A stretch of 64,000 nt of DNA from Sanderia malayensis (taxonomy: Eukaryota; Cnidaria; Scyphozoa; Semaeostomeae; Pelagiidae). This document shows, piece by piece, positions 41,801 through 57,070 of the stretch (position 1 is the stretch's first letter; every line of letters begins with the position of its first letter). The notes below the pieces were generated by a model that was given only the letters and a program-made list of their open reading frames with translations, had not been told where the DNA came from and did no database searches. Where the stretch lies: the NCBI GenBank assembly GCA_013076295.1, contig RQOL01000699.1:3534001-3598000 (forward strand). Direction: 5' to 3'. A program made the position numbers and the translations under genes.

Positions 41801-41894
41801 CGGCTTTTCCATTAAAGCTTGCAAGAAATATAGCAATTGTGAAAACGTTTAACAACAAAAGTTTCAGGACAGGCGCAATTGATGAGCTCGCCAT
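238..41894 (-). CDS. Giant secreted Cys-rich repeat protein (ephrin-receptor-like / GCC2-GCC3 modules), 65 exons traced, 3' end outside window
   Basis: The gene begins with a signal-peptide exon (ATG at 41894-41892). I traced it through 65 exons by pairing minus-strand donors and acceptors and checking phase at every join. The exons total 19,036 nt, that is 6,345 codons plus 1 nt, with no in-frame stop. The last exon seen ends in phase 1 at 238, so the protein continues beyond the window. The translation is almost entirely C-P-x-G-x-[YF]-C half-modules alternating with spacers such as N-G-T-Y and N-x-T-G. This is the signature of the ephrin-receptor-like / growth-factor-receptor Cys-rich superfamily. 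Exon 51 alone has about 21 half-modules in 418 residues, which suggests roughly 300 in the traced part (an estimate, not a count). NxT/S sequons recur. I saw no transmembrane helix, kinase or EGF domain in the traced part. Extracellular location is inferred from the signal peptide and disulfide-type repeats. The ligand and function are unknown. Confidence 0.9.
690..709. repeat. (TAA)n microsatellite next to the exon 65 acceptor
   Basis: About six to seven TAA units sit immediately left of the exon 65 acceptor. On the minus strand they read ATT repeats and form part of the polypyrimidine-like tract. Confidence 0.8.
1500..1547. repeat. Short direct repeat, 17 bp twice
   Basis: GGGATTAATACGCGAGG occurs at 1500-1516 and again at 1531-1547, 31 bp apart, inside the intron between exons 63 and 64. 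No function is evident. Confidence 0.8.
5903..5937. repeat. Perfect 35-bp palindrome
   Basis: A 17-bp arm starting TAGAGGTTTAATTTCGT is followed by one central G and the exact reverse complement, inside the intron between exons 57 and 58. It would form a hairpin in the transcript. Confidence 0.85.
7397..7420 (+). repeat. Purine tract with G-quadruplex-type pattern
   Basis: Five GGG runs separated by A or by a short AG-rich spacer lie in a longer purine-only tract (about 7380-7424) in the intron between exons 54 and 55. The G runs are on the non-transcribed orientation relative to the minus-strand gene, so the pre-mRNA carries C runs. Confidence 0.6.
8110..8260 (-). mobile_element. MITE copy A (CAGTAAAAACCCGC family, TA-flanked)
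   Basis: A ~150-bp element has ~25-bp terminal inverted repeats (variants of CAGTAAAAACCCGCATATAAGAACC) and TA at both ends. It shares the interior AACAATAGCCTATTGTCTTGGAACAATAGGC with three other copies in this window (47264, 48636, 48989). TA target sites and CAGT termini suggest a non-autonomous Tc1/mariner-type element. It lies 17 bp from the donor of exon 53. Confidence 0.85.
8956..9017. repeat. Tandem pair of a ~32-bp unit
   Basis: The unit TCTACATTATGAGG followed by AATAACATTGGTTGGA occurs twice in a row with one or two differences, in the intron between exons 51 and 52. Confidence 0.75.
9154..14961 (-). CDS. Giant gene, exons 44-51 (residues ~3750-4902)
   Basis: Exons are 14720-14961, 14372-14557, 13807-14022, 13309-13470, 12127-12978, 11343-11633, 10658-10909 and 9154-10407. 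Exon 51 (1,254 nt, 418 residues) is the longest and best view of the repeat: C-P-x-G-Y-Y-C-P, ~10 residues, C-P-x-G-T-F/Y-x-N-x-T, ~8 residues, C-x-x-C-x-x-G-x-Y-C. Every exon here ends in phase 1. Exons 45-51 also start in phase 1, so they are symmetrical and could be gained or lost without a frameshift. Introns 10408-10657, 10910-11342 and 14962-15394 contain degenerate minisatellites. Introns 11634-12126, 12979-13308, 13471-13806, 14023-14371 and 14558-14719 show nothing I can name. Confidence 0.9.
10540..10645. repeat. Degenerate minisatellite (GTACTAAAGGTCA family)
   Basis: Repeated words such as GTACAAAAGGTCA, GTACTAAAGGTCA and AAAGGTAATTGTACTAAAGGTC run up to the donor side of exon 50. 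The unit length is irregular. Confidence 0.7.
11010..11300. repeat. Degenerate minisatellite (AGTAGATTAGTG family)
   Basis: Many imperfect copies of AGTAGATTAGTGTA with spacers of about 10-25 bp fill most of the intron between exons 49 and 50. There is no coding potential. Confidence 0.75.
15170..15300. repeat. Minisatellite, ~33-bp unit, about four copies
   Basis: The unit AACAATGCATGTAGAGGATAGTACAGT and diverged versions repeat in the intron between exons 43 and 44. Confidence 0.75.
15395..19440 (-). CDS. Giant gene, exons 38-43 (residues ~2915-3750)
   Basis: Exons are 19180-19440, 18629-19066, 17845-18230, 17217-17409, 16223-17113 and 15395-15731. Exon 42 (891 nt) packs about 300 residues of uninterrupted modules. 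It includes an unusual Cys-Cys doublet (CQACCTGYYC) where the repeat normally has a single Cys. Phases after exons are 1, 1, 0, 1, 1 and 2, so phase 1 becomes dominant. Introns 15732-16222 and 17410-17844 are each about 450 nt. The former holds a foldback element and the latter nothing I recognise. Confidence 0.88.
15886..16033. mobile_element. Foldback / MITE-like element in the exon 42-43 intron
   Basis: The left arm (AGCCCCAGAAATAAGAAACC, near 15895) and the right arm (ending in TTTCTTATTTCGGGGACTTT, near 16025) are imperfect inverted repeats about 70 bp apart. There is no coding capacity. The class is not determined. Confidence 0.6.
19563..19794. repeat. 33-bp minisatellite, left block
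   Basis: About seven copies of a 33-bp unit (GATACAATACTGATAGATAC followed by TGCATACAACATT) lie in the intron between exons 37 and 38. Because 33 is a multiple of three and the unit lacks stops in several frames, it creates long spurious open frames repeating an 11-residue unit (MLYAVSISIVS). The array resumes at 20808, split by a LINE. Confidence 0.9.
19795..20807 (-). mobile_element. 5'-truncated non-LTR retrotransposon (LINE), C-terminal reverse transcriptase region
   Basis: The minus-strand frame 20052-20807 encodes the end of a LINE ORF2. It runs from the reverse-transcriptase thumb side (N-P-K-K-F-Q-A-L, then L-G-V-K-I-D-N-K-L-S-F) through L-N-A-L-K-R-L, N-Y-C-P-L-V-W and a Cys-containing tail (CNCNVC). 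It stops at 20052. The 3' side continues to an (ACAAA)-type tail at about 19795. The upstream RT core and endonuclease are missing, so it is a dead 5'-truncated insert. It sits exactly within the 33-bp minisatellite, with a short TGAT repeated at both junctions. The frame is intact, which suggests a fairly recent insertion. Confidence 0.88.
20808..21050. repeat. 33-bp minisatellite, right block
   Basis: About seven further copies of the same 33-bp unit as at 19563-19794 follow directly on the LINE 5' truncation point and end about 55 bp before the exon 37 donor. Confidence 0.9.
21106..24285 (-). CDS. Giant gene, exons 33-37 (residues ~2309-2915)
   Basis: Exons are 23829-24285, 23065-23423, 22610-22766, 21920-22259 and 21106-21609. 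All translate into Cys-rich modules with conserved C-P-x-G-[YHF]-[YF]-C cores. Exon 34 starts after CTCCAG, and its split codon AG|C into exon 35 encodes Ser at the start of an S-N-V-T-G spacer. Exon 37 (504 nt) ends at ACAG|GTTTGT, next to the intron (19441-21105) that holds the 33-bp minisatellite and LINE. Phases after the exons are 0, 2, 0, 1 and 1. The other introns (22260-22609, 22767-23064, 23424-23828, 21610-21919) hold no gene. Intron 22767-23064 has a degenerate CACAGAGAGCTGCATAT repeat, and 23424-23828 has what may be one end of the MITE family (23610-23635). Confidence 0.88.
22838..22935. repeat. Degenerate CACAGAGAGCTGCATAT repeat
   Basis: Three to four imperfect copies of about 26 bp lie in the intron between exons 34 and 35. 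Each carries a CACAGAGA word. Confidence 0.6.
24397..25145. repeat. 137/143-bp satellite carrying telomeric CCCTAA hexamers
   Basis: The landmark CCTATATATGGCACTGCGC recurs at about 24420, 24563, 24700, 24843, 24986 and 25123, giving periods of 143, 137, 143, 143 and 137 bp. Each full unit contains a run of CCCTAA telomere-type hexamers (some degenerate), then CACTGTCAGTAGCATTACGT and a quasi-palindrome TGCGCAGT ... ACTGCGCA around TATATA. The 6-bp length difference equals one hexamer. The array lies inside the intron between exons 32 and 33 (24286-25835). The few open frames across it are artefacts of the repeat. Confidence 0.92.
25160..25576. mobile_element. tRNA-like / SINE-like element with (CTTG)n tail
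   Basis: On the minus strand, 25209-25219 reads GGTTCAAATCC, one base from the pol III B-box consensus. Upstream, TGGAGTAGCGG (25252-25262) resembles an A box, at a tRNA-like spacing. About 290 bp away in the opposite orientation the sequence ends in AATAAA followed by (GCTT)n at 25553-25576, a typical retroposon tail. Whether these are one element or two is unclear. Confidence 0.4.
25836..30154 (-). CDS. Giant gene, exons 26-32 (residues ~1525-2309)
   Basis: Exons are 29464-30154, 28690-29061, 28125-28307, 27509-27966, 26987-27292, 26305-26499 and 25836-25984. The large exon 26 (691 nt) starts the region of long, regular modules, with clear C-P-x-G-Y-Y-C units spaced about 20 residues apart and the N-x-T-G and N-G-x-F/Y spacers typical of the rest of the protein. 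Phases after these exons are 1, 1, 1, 0, 0, 0 and 2. The exon 32 donor is GG|GTAAAT, and the split codon is completed by the first base of exon 33 as Gly, giving an uninterrupted G-Y-Y-C motif across the join. Introns here (up to ~490 nt) hold only low-complexity or degenerate repeat sequence, except the 1.5 kb intron after exon 32. Confidence 0.88.
26170..26285. repeat. Degenerate repeat, GAGAGGGGCCTTT / GGGGCATTTATT
   Basis: Imperfect repeats of GCATTTATTCGAGAGGGGCCTTTGCA lie just left of exon 31 in the intron to exon 32. No function can be assigned. Confidence 0.55.
30519..35688 (-). CDS. Giant gene, exons 12-25: small irregular repeat exons (residues ~801-1524)
   Basis: Exons are 35498-35688, 35293-35381, 35052-35165, 34827-34913, 34438-34665, 34148-34301, 33829-33953, 33269-33457, 32723-32973, 32424-32520, 31748-31871, 31114-31310, 30895-31020 and 30519-30716. 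They are 87-251 nt long, mostly one or two half-modules each, and most introns are phase 0. Modules here follow a shorter plan (C-P-x-G-x-x-C, about 10 residues, C-x-x-G-T-Y-S) with fewer N-G-T spacers than the C-terminal part. Exon 14 seems to end at GAG|GCTAGT, a GC donor, because the only nearby GT would break the frame. The exon 22 region has a partial tandem copy upstream in coordinates (31503-31638). Several of these exons are too short to stand out as open frames, so their support is splice-site and phase agreement plus the motif. Confidence 0.8.
31503..31783 (-). repeat. Tandem duplication including part of exon 22, with a dead exon copy at 31601-31635
   Basis: Two copies of a ~137-145-bp unit (31503-31638 and 31639-31783) each contain a GT-rich microsatellite, ATCACGCATACTTACCCGG and the end of exon 22. 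The copy at 31748-31783 is the real exon end with donor CCGG|GTAAGT. The copy at 31601-31635 keeps a perfect donor, but in the same frame it has TAA after the conserved M-A-S-N-I and lacks the exon's 5' part and acceptor. It is a pseudo-exon. Confidence 0.8.
33527..33590. repeat. TACAG-type low-complexity repeat
   Basis: Repeated TACAG/TACAGTAAAG words lie in the intron between exons 18 and 19. A C homopolymer tract (about 33770-33784) lies further right in the same intron. Confidence 0.6.
35944..39970 (-). CDS. Giant gene, exons 6-11: six tandem 97-98-residue exons (residues ~217-801)
   Basis: Exons are 39680-39970, 39130-39420, 37667-37957, 37194-37487, 36742-37035 and 35944-36234. Lengths are 291, 291, 291, 294, 294 and 291 nt, and all introns around them are phase 2, so each exon is an interchangeable cassette. 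Each encodes the same plan: C-(x)n-C-x-x-G-x-(Y)-DxxxC-C-x-x-G-[YF]-x-C-P, then [CT]-N-G-T-Y-Q, C-P-A-G-[YQK]-x-C and a closing C-x-x-C-x-x-G-[HY]. Exons 6, 8 and 10 resemble one another (type A, ending in S-P-[IV]-G). Exons 7, 9 and 11 resemble one another (type B, with D-R before the second Cys and Y-S-L near the end). The exon 11 donor reads AG|GCGAGT, so the following intron is GC-AG. Intron 7 (37958-39129) carries a ~0.7 kb inverted-repeat element. Confidence 0.9.
36286..36331. repeat. 11-bp tandem repeat AAGCAGTTCTA, four copies
   Basis: Four near-perfect copies of AAGCAGTTCTA lie in the intron between exons 10 and 11. The rest of that intron (36235-36741) has no recognisable content. 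Confidence 0.8.
37045..37190. repeat. AATCAT-rich low-complexity intron
   Basis: Interspersed ATAATCAT / GATCATAATCA words fill the intron between exons 9 and 10. There is no regular period. Confidence 0.6.
38075..38200. mobile_element. Possible decayed MITE copy (CAGTAAAAACCCGC family)
   Basis: Interior words shared with the MITE family (GCTCAAAACAAT, an AACAA-rich stretch and ATATTAGGCT) occur in order, but the termini are diverged. Confidence 0.3.
38390..39112. mobile_element. ~0.7-kb inverted-repeat element in intron 7 of the giant gene
   Basis: The left arm (about 38390-38470, containing GCGCGAAAATTCTGTGTTCT and GATTGGCT) is an imperfect inverted copy of the right arm (about 39030-39112, which on the minus strand reads ACGAAAATTCTGCGTTTTGA then TTGGCTGGTTGCAAA). 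The ~550 bp between the arms have no recognised protein. It ends close to the exon 7 donor. It is likely a non-autonomous DNA transposon or foldback. Confidence 0.55.
40075..41894 (-). CDS. Giant gene, exons 1-5: signal peptide and first Cys-rich modules (residues ~1-217)
   Basis: Exons are 41801-41894, 41211-41325, 40997-41084, 40641-40829 and 40075-40238. Exon 1 encodes 31 residues plus one base: a short polar start, a hydrophobic core (KLLLLNVFTIAIFLASF) and a small-residue end (NGKA), a good signal peptide. Its donor is CCG|GTAAGA. The split codon G|AA joins exon 2 in frame as Glu and leads into a Cys-rich stretch (CDLNCTCSQANCTAGQYW). Exons 3-5 carry irregular, shorter modules. Phases after exons 1-5 are 1, 2, 0, 0 and 2. 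The short exons 1-3 are easy for gene finders to miss, but exact phase agreement supports them. Intron 1 (41326-41800) is unremarkable. Intron 4 (40239-40640) contains a foldback element. Confidence 0.85.
40420..40500. repeat. 81-bp foldback with internal GGTGTTGTG repeats
   Basis: CATGTCATAGCATCACAACACC at the left matches the reverse complement at the right (GGTGTTGTGAAGCTATGACATG) with one mismatch. Between them GGTGTTGTGAAATT is repeated in tandem. It lies in the intron between exons 4 and 5. Confidence 0.8.
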
Positions 41895-42989
41895 GAGTGG
41901 TTTCTATTGGCAGCGGATACCAGCTCCACCGCTTTGCAATGTACACTCCAAATAAATAAATCAACACTGAATATATCTATCCTCCTCTCTTCAGCTTTTC
42001 CTTCATTTTACGCAAACCGTATAAAATAACAGCATTAATATTCAATTCTTAACTGTATATATCGAAAACTTCAACTATTTGAAATTTTATTTGCACATCG
42101 TCGGCTGAGCCTAACTTGCCAACTTTGGACAGCCTGTGGTACAATAATGAGTCCCAAGGTAGCAATTTCATGGGAATGGACAGCTCTGGTTGGATAAGCG
42201 ACTGCAAATAGCTACTTGATACTGCCTTCTACACAAAACTAATTCGTCAATCGAAGATTTTTGAATAGATGACCGCCCCTGCACTTTTCCACTAGCAACA
42301 AGACTGTTTACAAGAAAACAAATAAAAAAATTATGACTTTCAAGTATAAATTCTTTTAAATTAACAGCGCTACCCGATAAAAAAGCTACATAACAATTTT
42401 TTGTAAATAGTTCTAACCTAATATTTGATGTGGATTGAAATTTGGCTTCAAAGAAGCTTCAGATGTCATTGTGTCATTTTCATTTGTTCCGTGTTGCCCC
42501 AGTAACAGGCAACCCTGTAGGTGGGCGATACGCTCATCGTAGCATACATTTGTTTACTGCGCAGGAGTTTCAGCGAAAAAGAGAAAAATATAATTTTGGC
42601 CAATAGAATTGCTAACCAAGACAACAGTTTTTACCGTTACTTAAGTTTCTTGCTATAAAGAAATCATCAGACAGTTATGCTTATGACTCTATTTGTCTCA
42701 TTTTTACAAGAAACCAAGAAAAATTATCGTACCAGAGTTTCTCAGCTTTCACCCTATTTATGGTACGAAAGTTTCTTAGCAAGTTTCTTAACACACTCAA
42801 ATCTAATTTCCCATAATTCATCGTCCTTTCCTTTATCTTTTGTCACTGCCAAACATGAATTAGATAGAGAAGCAAAAAGAACAATTTACTGGACGAATAG
42901 GTAGGTTAACATTAAGTATACGTCATGTAAGGTAGATGATCAGAAAATTCACAGCTACCACAAATCTAAAAGTAAAATATAAGCAAAAA

Positions 42990-43300
42990 AGAAAAATTGC
43001 GCTCATACACCTCGTAGCACTGGATTCCCACCCTTAACAACACACTAAGACTCTTAGGTGTTGCACTACCATGAGCCCTTGCGAGTACATATTAGATGAA
43101 GTCTAACTCTCGAGCATCATGGCGGAATCACTGAAACCCAAAGGCTTTGTTTGCCCGAAAGTTGGGCTCTCACTTCCAGCGACAACAAACTGATCTCTCA
43201 CCCCAACATGTTGACCGAGCTTGGTGACTGACTGGGTGGGATTCGAACCCACGACCTTTGACCTGCCATGCCGATGCCCTACCACTTAGCTATCCAGTCA
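42990..43300 (-). mobile_element. tRNA-Ala-derived SINE
   Basis: The minus-strand sequence 43300-43229 is tRNA-like, 72 nt. It has a 7-bp acceptor helix (TGACTGG / CCAGTCA), an A box (TAGCTAAGTGG), an anticodon loop ATGGCAG with GGC at the anticodon position (Ala), and a T arm GTGGG-TTCGAAT-CCCAC with a perfect B box. One extra base follows the acceptor stem, and the anticodon stem and base of the D stem each have a mismatch. About 230 bp of non-tRNA body follow, to about 42990 with a T-rich end, as in SINEs. It lies between the divergent genes. Confidence 0.7.
43229..43300 (-). tRNA. tRNA-Ala(GGC)-like head of the SINE, probably not a functional tRNA
   Basis: The cloverleaf can be drawn with intact acceptor and T stems, but with an extra nucleotide between acceptor and D arm and a mismatched pair in the anticodon stem. 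No pol III T-run terminator follows directly, and the sequence runs into the SINE body. A real tRNA gene is possible but less likely. Confidence 0.4.
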
Positions 43301-43747
43301 CTTTTATACATGGTGTCGTAAGGTCTAGTCTTTAGAAGTTTTGGGGGGCATCCATAGTATTTGTATATTGTTAATTCATTAAATTGACAAAACGTGGAAT
43401 CCTACTAATTTGCACCTTCTAATCACTTTGAGACAACTTCAGCTCCTGGGGAAAATGGCTCAAGAATCTTGGGTCTCGGAAGTGCCGCTACCAGTGGATT
43501 ACTTTTATTATGCTGTTAAGCTATGGCTTGTCTGGTGGGGACTTTCACTGATCTAAAACAAAAGACTTTGTTTTAGATCAATGGGGGTTCTTGTTTAGAG
43601 AGACGCTTCGGAAAAGGTCGCATGTCATTGCGAAGGAGGTTTTTTAATTTATGCCAACTGCGACATCTGGACTGTACCTTGTATCATGCATATTTTATTT
43701 AGTTTGCTTCAGTTGCAGGGCAGACAGTGGTCAATCTTTTATTTTCA

Positions 43748-53109
<9,362 letters not shown>

Positions 53110-53400
53110 TGCTTTCCGTGTTACAAGCTGATGTGTAATATTTAATTACAGAATTAAGTAGTAATAGATAGGTTTTACTTAGTATTTTAAATGAATTATT
53201 ATTGTTACTATAACAGAGTTTTAATGGGTGTTTCGCATTGTTTTGTCGGGTGGTGCATGTAGCTATACATTAGCGGATAGTGCTGCAGTTTAAAATGAGC
53301 TTGAAGTTATTGAGCACCGCGGAATTTCTGCCGTGTCTTTGCTTGCCCAGATTAACAACCGCGAAATAGCTACCTATAATAAAATAGGAAATGTACATGC
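53110..53400 (+). terminator. SIK 3' UTR with candidate polyadenylation signal
   Basis: After the TGA at 53107-53109 the sequence is A/T-rich. AATAAA occurs at 53378-53383, about 270 nt downstream, and is the first canonical signal. The actual cleavage site cannot be seen. Confidence 0.5.
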
Positions 53401-56400
53401 TGGAACTTAGGATATTTAATTGTTTTTTTATGCTTCCACTTGTTGACTGCTTTAGGTTTAGCACTGAGAAATGGTTTTGTTTCTCATTGCAACGTAGACT
53501 AGAGTTATTGGAAATTGAAGTACTTTTCAAATTAATATATAAGTATATGGTGTTGAATCAGAATCAAATTCATCTCTCGATGGCCTTTACATGGTTAAGC
53601 ATTTTCTTTTATTTCAAACATGGACTTATTTGGTTGTTAAGAGCCGTGGGGCACTTATGACTACTGTGAATAATAGCCCTTTGCGAACCCTATTCCTCGA
53701 GTTTATTGCTGCTGTCGAAGCAAACACAACCTTAGACAAGGAAGGCTCGTATTTCCCTCAGATCAGACTCTCAAAACTTTTTAATCTTTTATCAACCCTG
53801 CTTCGAAAAAACTTGACAGCAAATTCAATTTGAATGCCTCGATTGTCCGGGGGTAGCGTCCCGAAAGTATGTACAACCCCCCTGCCACTTGTGGTTCGTA
53901 GATGCTTATAATAAGCGCCTTCGAGCTTGTCAGGGGGTGTATCCTTTGTTTATTTCTTTCCTTCCACTCCTCAGAGAATAAGAGAACGCCAAAGAGAATG
54001 GATAAAATAGAAATTTTTTATTAGATGTGGAATTATAAATATATAAATAAATACATTATATATTAATTAATTAAGTAATTAATTAATAACGAAAATTAGA
54101 CTGGAATGTAAGAAGATTATGTTGTTGAATTGTAATTAAGTAATTTGCATTGGTTTGTGATTGAATTTCTTTCTCTGGCATCGGGCGAATGAAAAGAAAA
54201 TTCTCGTCATTGTTTTCCTTCTCACTTTCAACTTTCCCGCGCGATTCTCTTTTGACGCTCTACCGCCCTTACGTCACAACTCAGTTGCCGCGTGCTTCGT
54301 AATTGCGACATCGCGGGACAGTTGCTCTTTTCCAAACTCTTCACATTGTTCATGTACCAGAGGTTGTTTGTCTCAAGCAGCGGTGTCCAGTGTGTTGGGC
54401 CTTTCGTGCGGCCCGCTTAAAGTTGCGCAACCTGAAACATTACAGTTATAAATCAATATAATTGAATGAGATCTTGGTATAATAAACTGATAAACTTTCC
54501 GTTATGCTGAGCCAAACATCTTGTCCCTTGAACTTTGTAAGACAATTTATTACACCAACCTTATAAAACTTTAAGCCGATAAGGCACATGATGAATAAAC
54601 TATGACATGTAAGCTAAGACTGTTGGCACTATTTTTAGATTTACACTTTTATGATAATGCCTTAATTTTTGTTGAGCCTCGATATTTTGCATTCCTATTT
54701 TTAAACAACTTTCAGCCTGAGCACTCTTGGTGTAATGTAAAGTGTGTAATGAGTAAGTGCTTCTCGTTTTCAAGTTTCGTAATTCAAGGACTCTACTATT
54801 GTATGGATTTCAGGGAGGAAAGCTTACCAATAGCACAGGTAATGTTGCAATATTTCGAGTCCTTTCGCTGCTGGCCGGTATAATCCATGTTCTAATTGCC
54901 TTAGTTCTTTTTTTAAGAATTTTCATCGCAGTTCCTTCTCGGTAGTTGAGATACAGTGTAAGAGACAGAACGGTGTCCGAGCTATCAAGACCAATCCATT
55001 ACATGGGTCTGGGTGTTGATTAGTGTCTTGTGAAGTCGGGGTGAATGGAAGAACATAGATTTACAAACTTTTTTATGAGAGTATATTCTTTATAAGAATA
55101 TTGGGGCTTAAAAATTAAGAGTAATGAAAGAATAAAAACGAATTTTAGATTAAAATGATTTGTTTATCTGAGCTCTCTGACAAGGTAGAACAAGTGTTGG
55201 TTAAGAATAACTTTAGACTCAAAATGGAAATTTTGTAAGAATATGGGGTCTTTGCAACAAAATTTGTATTCTTATAGAAAAAGGTGTGTACACGACCGTT
55301 GTGCGGTAGAAATTATGGAGGGGGCCCAAATTGTCATCGATTTCTCAAGTCTTGGCTTGATTAAGAACGGCACCTAATTTTTAGAAATTATTGGGGTGGA
55401 GACTTGATAGAGGATTTGTTAACGAAGAGAATGTACTAAGATAGATATGAAAGAGAGTTATTAACAAAAGATTTATTCCCATGATGGAGTATTGTTTATA
55501 AAGGTTTGTCGGGGATGTAAATGTTCAATAGATACAGTTGTTCTCGAATTTCAAATCCATCATTTTTATCTTGTTTCATTTGACTTATTGTCTTGTTGTC
55601 ATTTGTTCTTGCTTTGCTGACGCACATTTGTCATGTTGGTCCGGAAGCCTTCATTGTGTTTTACGCGATTCGCACTACCTTGTCTTACTGGACATGCCAA
55701 TCCGTTTCTTTATGGAAGTATAGTCCAATATCTCTGTTGTGTTTTTAGGCAAACGTTTGTTCTGTGTGTTTCAAAGAGCGGTATGAATCGTGTATGATTT
55801 GAGCAACCGGCTTGGTATACCATAGTGAGCTGTATGCTGTATTTAATGTTAGTTAATACATGAAATTTATTAACTTTAGTTAATTAGGCACGGATTTTTC
55901 ATATTGCGTGACTGTTTTTTAATGCTAATCAACAACCAAAATTAACAGGGCCACACCAAGGGTGCGTTGATTACTTGACACAGGCAAGGTATTTTAATCT
56001 GGCACCAATCGTAAAATATCACGCATAGCGATGCTGCCTGTATCTAATCTCAGCTTGATGAAAGTGACAAGCACAATAAACCAATCAGAGCTCCCAACAC
56101 AGCAGGCTAACCAGCGACAAGCCAATCAAATTAAGCGAATCACCACGCAAAATACTCCCTTTATAAGACAATGCAAAGCCCTCAAAGGGCAACAATTTAC
56201 AAACAAAGCAACATATACATAGTTGCCAAGCAAATCAAGGAAACAAAAATTTACCCGCCCACCTCCCTATCCACCGATAGAGGCATATCCAAGGTTCTAC
56301 GAGCTACCTTTCACGAACCACCTGATTAATTGAAAGTCGCAATGCATCTGAGACGCCAAACTTTGCAGGAACTGGCAAAAGTGCAAACACTTCATATCAC

Positions 56401-56450
56401 AAAAACTCGGAATAGCACATCAATAACCTATACTGATACAAATCAGTAAA
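53400..56450. other. Intergenic sequence with no supported gene
   Basis: The stretch is A/T-rich with only short open frames that lack recognisable domains. A very A/T-rich block lies at about 54030-54095. A few further AATAAA words (e.g. near 54481) could belong to longer SIK 3' ends. Confidence 0.6.
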
Positions 56451-56459
56451 GTATTAGGC

Positions 56460-56580
56460 TCAACGAGGCCTCGCGTACCTCGTTATGGTTTCGAATCGGG
56501 GCCTCGCGTACCCCGTACAAATTAATGGCAAGGCCTCGCGTACCTTATAAAAAGCCAGGGGCCTCGCGTACCCCATCGCA
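56460..56580. repeat. GGCCTCGCGTACC repeat, four copies
   Basis: GGCCTCGCGTACC occurs at about 56467, 56500, 56532 and 56560, separated by different 15-20-bp spacers. This is a GC-rich island in A/T-rich surroundings, directly next to the GGGACAGCGTCCC array. Confidence 0.88.
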
Positions 56581-56598
56581 AAATATGTCAAAACAAAA

Positions 56599-56737
56599 CG
56601 GACAGCGTCCGTAAATTCCGAGTCAGGGACAGCGTCCCTAAATTCCGAGTCAGGGACAGCGTCCCTAAATTCCAAGTCAGGGACAGCGTCCCTAAATTCC
56701 GAGTCAGGGACAGCGTCCCTCAGGGACAGCGTCCCTG
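56599..56737. repeat. 27-bp tandem array with a hairpin core GGGACAGCGTCCC
   Basis: About five copies of GGGACAGCGTCCCTAAATTC-CGAGTCA follow one another (starts at ~56599, 56626, 56653, 56680 and 56707), with a final shortened copy. Each unit has a GGGAC-AGC-GTCCC stem-loop. The 27-bp period keeps a repeating open frame on the minus strand that I do not consider a gene. Confidence 0.9.
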
Positions 56738-56864
56738 CCCCTCCGCTCGCACTTCGTTCCTTGCAAATGCGTTTCCTACACCGCCCACAATATCGTAATT
56801 AACTGTTTTAATTTATGTATAACATCATTGATATATTTACGTATTATTACCTAACAATTATGTT

Positions 56865-57070
56865 GTAAATTATAATGATGATGAAGATGGCTATGTTGTA
56901 AATTATGATTATGATGACTATTATGATGATGATTATGATGACTCAAAGCATATCGCAATGGTTTGTTCTTGCGATTCTCTGCGGTAGGAGTGAATAATTA
57001 ATTGCTACTTTCCGCCGTTCCATCTGTAGTTTATTCCGCTTCGTTCCGCCGTTCCATCTGTAGTTTACTC
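56865..57070. repeat. ATGATT microsatellite followed by a 24-bp direct repeat
   Basis: ATGATGATT / ATTATGATG words at 56865-56942 are followed by TTCCGCCGTTCCATCTGTAG twice at about 57008-57068. Confidence 0.7.

Larger units (their letters stand above)
41895..43747. other. Divergent intergenic region between the giant gene and the SIK kinase
   Basis: The two start codons face away from each other, 1.85 kb apart, so this stretch should contain both 5' UTRs and both promoters. I see no convincing TATA box or named factor site. A short hairpin (GATCTAAAACAAAAG ... CTTTGTTTTAGATC, about 43550-43582) lies in the likely SIK 5' leader. A tRNA-derived SINE occupies about 42990-43300. Confidence 0.6.

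Noticed and set aside
238..41894. Protist variant surface protein (Giardia-type Cys-rich) as identity of the giant gene
   Set aside because: Such genes are short and intron-poor. This one has 65 exons and sits next to animal-type SIK and bHLH genes.
43229..43300. Functional tRNA-Ala gene
   Set aside because: There is an extra base after the acceptor stem, mismatches in the anticodon and D stems, no T-run terminator, and a SINE-like body follows. Kept only as a low-confidence entry.
41895..43747. Bidirectional promoter motifs (TATA, CRE)
   Set aside because: No convincing, well-placed motif was found. A divergent arrangement alone does not show shared control.
56599..56737. CRISPR-like array of 27-bp palindromic repeats
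   Set aside because: Units are directly adjacent with no unique spacers, and the genome is eukaryotic.
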